From the NCBI GenBank assembly GCA_002509495.1, contig DAEV01000130.1, forward strand, positions 346 through 12,193: DNA of 11,848 nt, given 5' to 3'. Position numbers and translations under genes: made by a program. Below the pieces are notes generated by a model. The model was not told the origin of the DNA and searched no databases. It saw only the letters and a program-made list of their open reading frames with translations. Below, piece after piece: positions 5,608-11,743 of this stretch. Every line of letters starts with the position of its first letter. The first letter of the stretch is position 1. This DNA is from Methanolinea sp. UBA473. GTDB lineage: Archaea > Halobacteriota > Methanomicrobia > Methanomicrobiales > Methanospirillaceae.

Positions 5608-7046
5608 GTGATATGCTCGCAGGCGTCCGGAGGACAGGCCCCCTCGAATGGGAAGTCCCGGTGGGATTCGTTCCGGGGATGCGCGTGCCGGGAAAATTCT
5701 TTCTGTCCGATGCTCTTTCGGGGACTCTGGAAGAAGGTGCCGTTTCCCAGCTGGCAAATGTAGCTACAATGCCGGGTATTGTGAAATATTCCCTGGCCAT
5801 GCCAGACATCCACTGGGGGTATGGATTCCCCATCGGAGGAGTGGCGGCTTTTTCAAGGAACGAAGGCGTGATCTCCCCCGGGGGGGTAGGATTCGATATC
5901 AACTGCGGGGTGCGCGTTCTCACAACACCTCTATCCGTTGAATCGCTCCAGAGAAAACAGGAACTTCTGGAACGACTATTTTCCGCCGTCCCTACCGGGG
6001 TGGGCGCCAGGAGTTCCCTGCGGCTCTCCGAAAGGGAACTTGAGGGCATGCTCGCATCCGGGGCACGCTGGGCGATCGAGAAGGGCTATGGCATGGCTCA
6101 GGATATCGTCCGGTGTGAGCAGAAAGGCTGCATGGAGGAAGCGGATCCTTCGGCAGTCTCGGCAAAAGCCCGCCAGCGAGGGATGCCACAGAGCGGTACA
6201 CTCGGATCGGGGAATCACTTCCTGGAAATCCAGGCGGTCCGGGAAATTTACAATCCGGATGCGGCACGGGCGTTCGGTGTTGCCATGGGACAGATCTGCA
6301 TCATGATCCACTGCGGGTCCCGCGGCCTCGGCCACCAGGTCTGCACGGATCATCTCAGATTACTCGAAGCGGCAACGAAAAAATACCGGATAACACTTCC
6401 CGACCGCCAGCTCGCCTGCGCCCCTCTGGACTCGCCGGAAGGACGGGCCTATTTCGGGGCCATGGCTGCCTCGGCCAACTATGCATGGGCGAACCGTCAG
6501 GTTATCATGCACTCGGTGAGGAACGTTCTGGAAAATATGTATGGGATTGCCCATCAGGAGATGCACCTGGTCTATGACGTGGCGCACAATGTAGCGAAAT
6601 TCGAAGAGCATGTTGTGGATGGGAAACGGATGCAGGTATGCGTGCACCGGAAAGGGGCAACAAGGGCATTCGGTCCCGGATCGCCGGACCTTCCGGTCGA
6701 GTATGAGTCCACAGGCCAGCCTGTGATTATCCCCGGAAGCATGGGAACCTCCTCGTTCCTCCTGCAGGGGACGGCCATTGCAATGGAGAAGACGTTCGGA
6801 AGCACCTGCCACGGTGCAGGGAGGGTCATGAGCCGCACGAAAGCAAAAAAGAGCCTTACGGGCAAGCAGGTCAGGGAATCTCTCGGACGCAGGGGCATTC
6901 TTATCCGGGCTCCCCATGATGCGGCCATAGCCGACGAGGCACCGGAAGTATACAAGCCTAGCGACGAGGTGGTCCGCGTAGTGCATGAATTGGGCATCTC
7001 GAGGCTGGTGGCCCGACTGGAACCCCTCGCGGTGATCAAGGGATGA
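5604..7046 (+). CDS. rtcB: tRNA-splicing ligase RtcB (480 aa)
   Basis: RtcB joins RNA 2',3'-cyclic phosphate or 3'-phosphate ends to 5'-OH ends with GTP and Mn2+, notably in tRNA exon ligation. All catalytic positions are visible: Cys101 in GVGFDINCGVR, His205 in SGNHFLEIQ, His236 in IMIHCGSRGLGHQ, His328 in VYDVAHNVAKFEEH, and the guanylylated histidine His403 in STCHGAGRVMSRTKA. The length matches intein-free archaeal RtcB; inteins, known in some archaeal RtcB genes, are absent. The GTG at 5604 overlaps the archease stop; an ATG three codons later (5613) is the alternative start. The stop overlaps the next gene as ATGA. Confidence 0.96.
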   Translation: MSDMLAGVRRTGPLEWEVPVGFVPGMRVPGKFFLSDALSGTLEEGAVSQLANVATMPGIVKYSLAMPDIHWGYGFPIGGVAAFSRNEGVISPGGVGFDINCGVRVLTTPLSVESLQRKQELLERLFSAVPTGVGARSSLRLSERELEGMLASGARWAIEKGYGMAQDIVRCEQKGCMEEADPSAVSAKARQRGMPQSGTLGSGNHFLEIQAVREIYNPDAARAFGVAMGQICIMIHCGSRGLGHQVCTDHLRLLEAATKKYRITLPDRQLACAPLDSPEGRAYFGAMAASANYAWANRQVIMHSVRNVLENMYGIAHQEMHLVYDVAHNVAKFEEHVVDGKRMQVCVHRKGATRAFGPGSPDLPVEYESTGQPVIIPGSMGTSSFLLQGTAIAMEKTFGSTCHGAGRVMSRTKAKKSLTGKQVRESLGRRGILIRAPHDAAIADEAPEVYKPSDEVVRVVHELGISRLVARLEPLAVIKG

Positions 7047-7618
7047 GCACCAGGACGGGTCTCCTGTGGGACCAGAAGATCACGTTTGCCCGGTTCCTGG
7101 AGGAATGCGGGATCACATGCGAACATGTCACACCCCACCTTCTCGCGGCCCCGTTCTTCAGGGGTAATTTTGTTGCCCTCGTGATTCCCACGGGATTTGC
7201 CAATCCCGCATATTCCCGGTTGCTCCCCGCATTAAGGGCATCCTCCCGGAGGATCGCCCGTTTTGTCGAGGGAGGCGGGAAGTTACTCGTATTCGGGGCC
7301 GGAATCGACCGGGAGGATGCCTATGACTGGCTTCCGTTTCGCGTGACGTATTGCCATGCCCACAGCACCGGGGCCATCACGTGCGAGGATCCCAGCTCAT
7401 GCGCGGCTCTTTTTGCCGATTACGATCCTTCGTCTATCGAATGCGACGGGGATTTTTCCGGGCACGAGGGCGTAACAATTGCCCGGATGGAGGGGAAACC
7501 CGTGTTGATCCGGAAGACTGTGGGGCTGGGAGAGGTGGTCGTGACCACGATCCACGAGTACCCTTCAAGGAAATTTGTCCGGGACTACTGCAGCTCTCCT
7601 AAGGAAACATTATTTTGA
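7043..7618 (+). CDS. Unknown protein, possibly degenerate GATase-1-like fold (191 aa)
   Basis: I cannot name a family with certainty. The pattern is Rossmann-like and suggests the class I glutamine-amidotransferase-like fold: a strand-helix start (GLLWDQKITFARFLEECGI), a strand leading to VALVIPTGFANPAY (44-57), and a helix ending in RIARFVEGGGKLLVFGAGID (70-89). That last segment corresponds to the nucleophile elbow of such enzymes, but the expected cysteine is replaced (VFGAG), so classical amidotransfer activity is unlikely. The C-terminal KPVLIRKTVGLGEVVVTTIHEYPSRKF is typical of this fold. The biotin-ligase N-terminal domain (BPL_N) is one member of the superfamily, and birA lies two genes downstream. 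ATG 7043 overlaps the rtcB stop; TTGA joins its end to the next frame. Confidence 0.75.
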   Translation: MSTRTGLLWDQKITFARFLEECGITCEHVTPHLLAAPFFRGNFVALVIPTGFANPAYSRLLPALRASSRRIARFVEGGGKLLVFGAGIDREDAYDWLPFRVTYCHAHSTGAITCEDPSSCAALFADYDPSSIECDGDFSGHEGVTIARMEGKPVLIRKTVGLGEVVVTTIHEYPSRKFVRDYCSSPKETLF

Positions 7619-7650
7619 GAGAAAACACTGGATTTAGTGAGAGAATCCCG

Positions 7651-8073
7651 ATGCATCGATATGTCATTTCCAGAGGATCGGAAGCAGGGGATCTGGAACC
7701 GGTTTGCCTTGCCCTGCACGACCTGCTCAGCCACCTTCCCGTTACCGCGAGGTCAGTAGACCATCCGGGGATCCGCATCGAGGAAGGGAGAGTGGTGGAC
7801 AGGCAGTATTCCGGTCCTGTGCTGGAAGACGTGCTCCGGGAGAACAGGACAAGGAAGGTCACTCCGGAACGTGGAGTCTACAAAGGTGTCCCGGTAATCG
7901 TAAGTCCGATTCGCGACGAAGACGGGGAAGCCATCGCAGCAATCGGTGTGGTGGACATTACAGGGATTTTTGACCTGGCCACTCTGATGGAGCACCAGTC
8001 GGCCATCCTGAAACAGGTGTGCGGAAAAGATCCCTGCCCCCTTCCAGGGGAGCGGATCGAGGCAAAAAGGTAA
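7651..8073 (+). CDS. DUF2111-like methanogen protein, possible sensor domain (140 aa)
   Basis: The sequence matches my memory of DUF2111, a family found in methanogenic archaea with no established function. It has LEPVCLALHDLLSHLPVTARS near the start, RIEEGRVVDRQYSGPVLEDVL (42-62), and a highly characteristic core GVYKGVPVIVSPIRDEDGEAIAAIGVVDITGI (75-106). The core reads like a PAS/GAF-type sensor sheet. It ends in a Cys pair (VCGKDPC). I chose ATG 7651, which has GAGAGAA nearby; a TTG start at 7615 that overlaps the previous stop would add 12 unconserved-looking residues. The birA start follows six bases after the stop, so it is in the same transcription unit. Confidence 0.82.
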   Translation: MHRYVISRGSEAGDLEPVCLALHDLLSHLPVTARSVDHPGIRIEEGRVVDRQYSGPVLEDVLRENRTRKVTPERGVYKGVPVIVSPIRDEDGEAIAAIGVVDITGIFDLATLMEHQSAILKQVCGKDPCPLPGERIEAKR

Positions 8074-8078
8074 GGGCG

Positions 8079-9056
8079 ATGAACGACGCGGCATTCAAAG
8101 TCCTGGAAGTGCTGGAATCGCACGATAGCCCGCTCAATGGAGAATTCATCAGCAATAAACTGGGGATCTCCCGATCCGCGGTTTGGAAACACGTAAAAGA
8201 GCTCATCACCATGGGGTATGAGATCACGGCGTCCCACCAGGAGGGATACAGGCTCAAAAAGAGCAGCAACAGGCTGCTTCCCTATGAAGTTCACAAGAAA
8301 CTGCGGACCACCTTTATCGGGAATATGATGCGGTACTATGAGAACACCACATCCACCAATTGGGTGGGAAAGCAGTTGATCAGGGAGCAGGACGCGGAGA
8401 AACTGCATGGGTTGGTGGTAATCGCAGAGCAGCAGACCGGAGGGATCGGTCGCCTGGGGCGCTCATGGGTGTCTCCCAAGGGTGGAATCTGGGCCACCAT
8501 CGTGCTGAAACCAAAAATTCCCATCGACCGCGTCTTCATGATCACCATGGCAGGGTCCATCGCCATCGCGAGGGCGATCCGGAAAGAGTTCGATCTTGGA
8601 GCCCTGATCAAGTGGCCGAACGATATCTATATTGGGGATGGCAAAGTGGCGGGTCTCCTCCTTGAACTCTCGGCAGAGGCGGATCGAATCCATTCCTGCC
8701 TCCTTGGGATAGGGGTGGATGTCAACGTCTCACCACAGGATCTCTCGGCGATTCCAAACTCTGTCACATCCATCAGTGCCGAAGTAGGGCATGATGTGGA
8801 CAGGGCCTCCCTCCTCGCCAGGATCCTGAAAGAGTTCGAGAGCCGTTACCTCCTTCTCGAATCGGGAGAGTACGAGTCGATTGTCAGGGAATGGAAGAGC
8901 CTTTCCTGTACTCTTGAGCACCGGGTGCGGATCAACACACTCCGGACTACATTCGAGGGCGATGCCATCGATATCGATGAGTACGGAGCGCTGATCATCC
9001 GGAAAGATAACGGAAAGATCGAGCGGGTCATCGCCGGGGACTGTACCCAGCAATAG
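8079..9056 (+). CDS. birA: Biotin-protein ligase with N-terminal DNA-binding domain (325 aa)
   Basis: The enzyme forms biotinyl-AMP and attaches biotin to carrier proteins such as the pyruvate carboxylase B subunit. Residues 1-65 form a winged helix (ISNKLGISRSAVWKHVKELITMGYEI, 24-49) like the operator-binding domain of E. coli BirA, so a repressor role is expected. The catalytic domain has TTSTNWVGKQ (90-99), the ligand loop GGIGRLGRSW (121-130, with Arg125 and Arg128), KWPNDIYIGDGKVAGLLLE (178-196) and GIGVDVNVS (210-218). The C-terminal SH3-like domain follows (about 278-320). ATG 8079 was chosen over an upstream in-frame ATG inside the previous gene because the HTH domain begins here. In the loop, Ile123 replaces the usual first Arg of GRGR. 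Confidence 0.95.
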   Translation: MNDAAFKVLEVLESHDSPLNGEFISNKLGISRSAVWKHVKELITMGYEITASHQEGYRLKKSSNRLLPYEVHKKLRTTFIGNMMRYYENTTSTNWVGKQLIREQDAEKLHGLVVIAEQQTGGIGRLGRSWVSPKGGIWATIVLKPKIPIDRVFMITMAGSIAIARAIRKEFDLGALIKWPNDIYIGDGKVAGLLLELSAEADRIHSCLLGIGVDVNVSPQDLSAIPNSVTSISAEVGHDVDRASLLARILKEFESRYLLLESGEYESIVREWKSLSCTLEHRVRINTLRTTFEGDAIDIDEYGALIIRKDNGKIERVIAGDCTQQ

Positions 9057-9066
9057 ACATATTTTC

Positions 9067-9098
9067 TCGTCAACCGAATTATAAAATCAGGTTGACGA
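9067..9098. promoter_or_regulatory. Putative BirA operator upstream of bioY
   Basis: A perfect inverted repeat, TCGTCAACC (9067-9075) and GGTTGACGA (9090-9098), has 14 bases between its arms. Each arm matches seven of nine positions of the E. coli bio operator arm TTGTAAACC, including the terminal AACC. The site lies between birA, which encodes a DNA-binding biotin ligase, and bioY, and its last base is the A of the bioY ATG. The likely function is biotin-dependent repression of the transporter genes. The match to the bacterial operator is seen directly; binding is inferred. Confidence 0.75.
9074..9086 (+). promoter_or_regulatory. BRE/TATA-like promoter inside the operator spacer
   Basis: CCGAA followed by TTATAAAA (9079-9086) is a good archaeal BRE-TATA match sitting between the operator arms. 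It would place the transcript start near 9105-9112, downstream of the favoured bioY ATG (9098), which is a conflict. A second A/T-rich stretch, CATATTTT (9058-9065), would instead place the start near 9087-9090, just ahead of that ATG. Which of the two is used cannot be decided from sequence. Confidence 0.5.
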
Positions 9099-9667
9099 TG
9101 CAGTTCCGCCGGCAGCGTGCCCAACTGGTGGCCAGGACAGGAGCTTTTGCTGCGCTCCTGGCAGCCGGGGCATGGATATCCATACCGTTTTTGCCTGTTC
9201 CGATCACCCTTCAGACCCTGTTTATCTTCCTTGCGGGAGGTGTCATGGGATGGAGAGCAGTATATCCTGCGCTCCTCTACCTTATGATGGGAGTGATGAA
9301 TCTTCCAGTATTCCACAACGGTACTGCGGGCATCGGTGTTCTACTGGGCCCCACCGGGGGATATCTTGTCGGGTTCGTATTTGCGGCATTCCTGACCGGG
9401 ATTGCATTTGAACGTGATTCCGTCTATTGCCAGATCGGAGGGCTTGCAGCAGGAATTGGTGCGATCTACTTTTTCGGGGCAGGGTGGCTCCACCTGTCAT
9501 CCGGTATCTCCCTCAGTCTTGCAATCCTCATGGGGGTAGTCCCATTCATTCCCGGTGATGTACTGAAAGCAGTTGCAGCCCTCGTAATATCCCGGAGAAT
9601 CCGGAAGTTGAGGGGGGGAGACTCTTCCCCTCCTTCCGGAAGCGAGACCCGTGGGAGTGGCCTATGA
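9098..9667 (+). CDS. bioY: BioY, biotin-binding S component of an ECF transporter (189 aa)
   Basis: BioY is the small membrane protein that captures biotin for an energy-coupling-factor transporter. The family signatures are clear: ISIPFLPVPITLQTLFIFLAGGVMG (27-51), the ligand-loop segment VFHNGTAGIGVLLGPTGGYLVGF (71-93), and VPFIPGDVLKAVAALVISRRI (148-168). Six membrane helices fit the hydrophobic profile, and a short basic hydrophilic tail follows. ATG 9098 has AGGTTGA upstream; GTG 9128 is an alternative if transcription starts further right. Its stop overlaps the ecfA1 start (ATGA). Presence of its own ATPases and T protein next door indicates a dedicated (group I, BioMNY-like) system rather than a shared ECF module. 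Confidence 0.95.
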   Translation: MQFRRQRAQLVARTGAFAALLAAGAWISIPFLPVPITLQTLFIFLAGGVMGWRAVYPALLYLMMGVMNLPVFHNGTAGIGVLLGPTGGYLVGFVFAAFLTGIAFERDSVYCQIGGLAAGIGAIYFFGAGWLHLSSGISLSLAILMGVVPFIPGDVLKAVAALVISRRIRKLRGGDSSPPSGSETRGSGL

Positions 9668-10347
9668 TCCATCTGCATGGGATACAGCACCGCATTCTGG
9701 AGATCGGAGATCTCAGCATTCCCCCTGGCCACACGGTCGTTACAGGCTGGAACGGTGGCGGGAAAACAACCCTGCTCCGGCTCCTTGCCGGACTGGAACT
9801 CCCAAAGGCCGGATCGATCATGTTCGAAGACAGAAAGCCCGGAGACACCGAATGCGGGTGGGTAAATGAATTTCCCGGGAGAAATATGCTTTTTTCCCTT
9901 GTCAGGGACGAGTTATCCTCCCCGCTTCGGTTTGCACATATCCCCTGCGACGAAGTGGCACGTAAGGTCGGGGAATGCGCGGAATGGGCAGGTGTTTCTC
10001 ATCTACTCCCCCGAAGGACCCATACCCTTTCGGGAGGAGAGCAGGTGCTCACCTCCCTTGCGACCGCCTTGATCGGAAGACCGCAGATCCTTGTCCTGGA
10101 CGAATTCGACTCGTACCTGGATCACGGAACCGCAGATGCCATCGACGAGAAAATCCTCGATTCGGGTGCCCGGTACATTATCCAATGCACCCAGAATCCG
10201 GACCTGGCCGCCAGGGCAGACAGGGTTCTCCTCCTGTCCCACGGCAGAGTTCATGCGTTTGGGCCTCCCCGGGATGTATTCTCCGGGCTTGAGCGGTGCT
10301 GCTACTATCCCCCCTCTTGGAGGCTTGGCCGTGGAACTGGCCTTTGA
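9664..10347 (+). CDS. ecfA1: ECF transporter ATPase A1 with altered Q-loop and switch histidine (227 aa)
   Basis: This is one of two different ATPases powering the biotin transporter. Walker A is GWNGGGKTT (28-36), the ABC signature LSGGE (122-126), and Walker B ILVLDE (142-147). Other positions differ from the norm: the Q-loop region reads GWVNEFPGRNMLF with Glu69 at the usual Gln, the residue after Walker B DE is Phe instead of Pro, the D-loop is SYLD, and the switch histidine is Gln177 (IQCTQNPD). So its signature is usable but its own ATP site looks weakened. The ATG overlaps the bioY stop. The last 17 bases overlap ecfA2. The C-terminal 20 residues are rich in Cys, Tyr and Arg. Confidence 0.92.
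   Translation: MIHLHGIQHRILEIGDLSIPPGHTVVTGWNGGGKTTLLRLLAGLELPKAGSIMFEDRKPGDTECGWVNEFPGRNMLFSLVRDELSSPLRFAHIPCDEVARKVGECAEWAGVSHLLPRRTHTLSGGEQVLTSLATALIGRPQILVLDEFDSYLDHGTADAIDEKILDSGARYIIQCTQNPDLAARADRVLLLSHGRVHAFGPPRDVFSGLERCCYYPPSWRLGRGTGL
10319..10323 (+). promoter_or_regulatory. Ribosome binding site deciding the ecfA2 start
   Basis: GGAGG lies inside the 3' end of ecfA1, seven bases before GTG 10331. It fixes the ecfA2 start at this GTG, since the open frame runs much further upstream without a real start. Confidence 0.7.
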
Positions 10348-11029
10348 AGCGGTGCATAAGAGACGCGGGGACTTCACCCTCCGGGCTTCAGGAATCTTTG
10401 GCCCGGGGGTGCATCTGATCAGCGGGAAAGTCGGTGCAGGTAAGTCCACCCTGGCCGCACTTGCCGCAGGGATCATGGCCCCGGACACCGGGACGGTCAA
10501 AAAGAATGGTGTCTCTTCCTTCACGCTCTCGCTCCAGTTCCCTGAGTGGCACATCACCGGGAACACCATCGGAGAGGAGATCCTTTCCTGGGGTCTGAAC
10601 GCGGAGGACGTCCTTATGAGGGTGGGCATGAAAGGGAGGGACCACGATGACCCCCTTGCAATCAGCCGCGGGGAATTGAAACGGCTGCACCTGGCATGCA
10701 TCTGCATGCGGAAGTGGGATCTTCTCATCCTGGACGAGCCCTTCAGCGGACTCGATTGCCGTCAGAAACAGGAGTTATGCCGCTGGATAGGGGAGTTCCG
10801 CTCCGGCATCCTGTTAATCTGCACACACGAATCACACTTCCTTCCCCCCGTGGATTTCCTCTGGGAGATGAGGGACGGTGTTCTCTTCGCACTAGGCAGG
10901 GTTCCCGAGGCCCTCGCGGCATGGAAGCAGGCCCCGCCCCTCCTCAAGAGTCTTCTCTGCCAGGGGATACTGCCCCGGAATATCACGGAGGATGACGTGA
11001 GGGAGGCAGCATGGAAGATCCGCGGTTAA
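10331..11029 (+). CDS. ecfA2: ECF transporter ATPase A2 with altered ABC signature (232 aa)
   Basis: This is the second ATPase of the biotin transporter. Walker A is GKVGAGKST (32-40), the Q-loop SLQFPEW has Gln69, Walker B is LLILDEPFSGLD with catalytic Glu136, and the switch histidine is His166 (ICTHES); all are standard. The signature, however, is ISRGE (111-115) instead of LSGGQ/E, with Arg in place of the first Gly. This mirrors the defects in EcfA1. The start is GTG 10331, supported by GGAGG; the frame stays open back to 10091 but that stretch is a shadow of ecfA1. The 3' end overlaps ecfT by 19 bases. Confidence 0.92.
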   Translation: MELAFEAVHKRRGDFTLRASGIFGPGVHLISGKVGAGKSTLAALAAGIMAPDTGTVKKNGVSSFTLSLQFPEWHITGNTIGEEILSWGLNAEDVLMRVGMKGRDHDDPLAISRGELKRLHLACICMRKWDLLILDEPFSGLDCRQKQELCRWIGEFRSGILLICTHESHFLPPVDFLWEMRDGVLFALGRVPEALAAWKQAPPLLKSLLCQGILPRNITEDDVREAAWKIRG

Positions 11030-11664
11030 GGCTTTTTGCTGTAATTGCCATCTCAATCTGCGCCTTCCTCAGTACAGTGGGTGCGCTGATGACCCTGGCG
11101 TGGTGGGCGGTTCTTACTCCGGGACCCCGTCTCTTACGCCAGTCTCCTGCACCTCTCTTTGCTCTCGTTCCCGTCGCATTGATCTCGGCTCTCGGAATCG
11201 CAACCGGGGGGGATGGATTCTCGTATTTCATACGTATGACAGCGATTGTGCTGGTCGCCTCCTATGCATACCAGGTCCGGAGGCCCGGAGAGTTTCTCCA
11301 GGTCTGCGGGTGGATGATGGGCAACCGGACCGGATTTGACCTGGGTCTCTCCGGAGAGATCGGGCTTTCCTCGCTGGAACTTCTGGGAAGGGATCTATCC
11401 CGGATCAGGACCGCGATGCAATTGAAAGGAATGTCGCTCTCCTGGAACACCTTCGGACCGATCGCCGGGGGGATGGTCATCCGCCTCCTGTCGAGCAGCG
11501 AAGACCAGGCGGATCTGCTGTATACGAGGGGATATTCGGAGGGCGGGACCGCCTGTCCGCGGTTCAGCAGGGGAACCTGGGATTTCGTACCCTTTTTCGC
11601 AGCGATTTTCTTTTTAATCCTGTCTTTTCTGGAGGTTCGTGATATTTTTATACTTTTACAGTGA
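11011..11664 (+). CDS. ecfT: ECF transporter transmembrane protein EcfT (217 aa)
   Basis: EcfT is the membrane scaffold that links the two ATPases to the substrate-binding BioY. Hydrophobic helices are seen at about 8-33, 47-64, 71-87 and 190-209. The cytoplasmic coupling region contains the two expected basic motifs: the first is MQLKGMS (136-142), where the usual Ala-Arg-Gly is changed to Leu-Lys-Gly, and the second is YTRGY (171-175). GGGAGG precedes ATG 11011 within the end of ecfA2. The length is somewhat below the usual 240-270 residues. The TATA-like sequence likely to serve pycB lies in its last codons. Confidence 0.88.
   Translation: MEDPRLRLFAVIAISICAFLSTVGALMTLAWWAVLTPGPRLLRQSPAPLFALVPVALISALGIATGGDGFSYFIRMTAIVLVASYAYQVRRPGEFLQVCGWMMGNRTGFDLGLSGEIGLSSLELLGRDLSRIRTAMQLKGMSLSWNTFGPIAGGMVIRLLSSSEDQADLLYTRGYSEGGTACPRFSRGTWDFVPFFAAIFFLILSFLEVRDIFILLQ
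11645..11654 (+). promoter_or_regulatory. Possible TATA element for the pycB transcript
   Basis: TTTTTATACT lies within the last codons of ecfT. A start about 25-30 bases on, near 11672-11680, would give pycB a leader of about 60-70 bases that includes the short ORF at 11693. No BirA-like inverted repeat is present here, so pycB could be expressed apart from the biotin-regulated transporter genes. Confidence 0.4.
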
Positions 11665-11692
11665 GACATCTAGAGGTTTAGCAGGTGCTCAG

Positions 11693-11743
11693 ATGGATAC
11701 TGGAGCGGAGCTCGGAAAGGATAGGGGTGGACAGTCAGTATGA
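11693..11743 (+). CDS. Possible 16-codon leader ORF overlapping the pycB start
   Basis: An ATG preceded by AGGTG (11683-11687, five bases spacing) opens a frame encoding MDTGAELGKDRGGQSV and then TGA. The stop shares the ATGA overlap with the pycB ATG at 11740, the same arrangement used by several genuine gene pairs in this window. The peptide is hydrophilic and matches no family that I know. It may serve translational coupling rather than as a product. An ORF this short can arise by chance, so the call rests on the ribosome binding site and the overlap. Confidence 0.4.
   Translation: MDTGAELGKDRGGQSV

Noticed and set aside
6360..6986. A 208-codon minus-strand open frame inside rtcB
   Set aside because: It lies wholly opposite the rtcB catalytic region and is rich in His, Arg and Cys in a pattern typical of antisense frames in GC-rich DNA.
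5604..7046. Intein in rtcB
   Set aside because: The length is standard and the segments around the catalytic Cys and His residues are uninterrupted.
8019..8078. A 20-codon N-terminal extension of birA
   Set aside because: It overlaps the coding region of the DUF2111 gene, and the winged-helix domain begins at ATG 8079.
10091..10330. Upstream extension of the ecfA2 frame
   Set aside because: It overlaps conserved ecfA1 sequence and resembles no ATPase; GGAGG and GTG 10331 give a better start that leaves a normal-length protein.
11665..11739. A second BirA operator in front of pycB
   Set aside because: GGTTTAGCA at 11675-11683 resembles half an arm, but no matching upstream AACC arm exists at 14-16 bases spacing.
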